A stretch of 64,000 nt of DNA from Antarcticibacterium flavum. GTDB lineage: Bacteria; Bacteroidota; Bacteroidia; Flavobacteriales; Flavobacteriaceae. The position numbers were made by a program, and so were the translations under genes. Under the pieces are notes generated by a model. The model was not told the origin of the DNA. It made no database searches and worked only from the letters and a program-made list of their open reading frames with translations. This document shows, in pieces, positions 63,860 to 64,000 of this stretch. The DNA lies in NCBI RefSeq assembly GCF_006159205.1, contig NZ_CP040812.1, forward strand, positions 1,922,001 through 1,986,000. Reading direction: 5' to 3'. Positions within the stretch are counted from its first letter, which is position 1. The number at the start of each line of letters is the position of its first letter.

Positions 63860-64000
63860 TTAGAATTTGATCTCTGGCGCAACATCCATACGCTCCCTTC
63901 CTGCAGCACCAAGGTCAAACATAGGCTGGGTAGTAAAGCCGAACATCCCTGCGAATATATTATTCGGAAATTTTTGAATAGCGATATTAAGCTCTTTGGT
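63860..64000 (-). CDS. lemA: LemA family protein, C-terminal part
   Basis: The last 46 residues of LemA are visible; the rest lies beyond position 64000. The text IAIQKFPNNIFAGMFGFTTQ and PMFDLGAAGRERM matches the C-terminus of the family. LemA is a membrane-anchored helical protein commonly encoded just before an M48 protease, which is seen here. Confidence 0.9.
   Translation of the reverse strand, partial: TKELNIAIQKFPNNIFAGMFGFTTQPMFDLGAAGRERMDVAPEIKF

Overview
The window reads as chromosome of a marine or halotolerant member of the Flavobacteriaceae (Bacteroidota). The basis is gene content (a ligase-associated repair cluster, a DUF4286 protein, an OlsF-type bifunctional acyltransferase, a pth-ribF-HTTM cluster, L25/Ctc with a long acidic tail, XdhC-type molybdenum hydroxylase genes), moderate GC, and TAnnTTTG promoter elements of the Bacteroidota type in front of several genes. 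Genus cannot be fixed from sequence alone.

Layout. 1-3.2 kb: 3'-truncated mfd. 3.6-12.3 kb, minus strand: a TspO-like membrane protein and the four-gene ligase-associated repair set (MBL exonuclease, ATP-dependent ligase, Lhr-like helicase, PdeM phosphoesterase). A complete group II intron with its reverse transcriptase sits between ligase and helicase, and the helicase reading frame is broken by one extra G. 12.4-19.1 kb: TerB-like protein, fructose-bisphosphatase, two tandem GNAT acetyltransferases, aspartate kinase, OlsF-like acyltransferase, an SDR and YwbE. 19.6-32.4 kb, minus strand: housekeeping genes (2-hydroxyacid dehydrogenase, cupin, mgtE, rsmA, DUF4286, TPR protein, serS, HTTM, ribF, pth, rplY, prs). 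32.6-37.4 kb: a redox group with two AhpD/CMD proteins, an Old Yellow Enzyme, an FAD disulfide oxidoreductase and a double-DUF302 lipoprotein. One CMD gene carries an in-frame amber and the oxidoreductase carries two frameshifts. 37.8-43.6 kb: a molybdenum-hydroxylase operon (2Fe-2S subunit, Mo subunit, cysteine desulfurase, XdhC, MobA/MocA-like). 43.9-49.4 kb: a haloperoxidase-like lipoprotein, an NTF2-domain histidine kinase and a PAS-LuxR regulator. 49.8-53.4 kb: ion and solute transporters. 53.5-64 kb: tRNA-Leu(CAA), uppP, a Na/Pi cotransporter and small genes separated by repeat-rich spacers, ending with an M48 protease and the C-terminus of LemA.

The most unusual feature is non-coding. 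The spacers carry tracts of 7-bp units in several sequence families (CAACCGA/CAACCTA, TAGTCGT, TGTTTGC/CGTTTGC, TAGTGAG/CTCAATA). At least six of these tracts start exactly at the stop codon of the preceding gene, with the stop codon forming the first three bases of a unit. A longer composite repeat recurs four times. Three frameshifts, all in G homopolymers, may be sequencing errors rather than biology, so the affected genes should be read with that in mind.

I found no CRISPR array, prophage, secretion system or recognisable defence island. The plausible novelties are the stop-anchored heptad repeats, the intron inside the repair operon, the molybdenum-hydroxylase operon with its own desulfurase, and the NTF2-kinase/PAS-LuxR pair.
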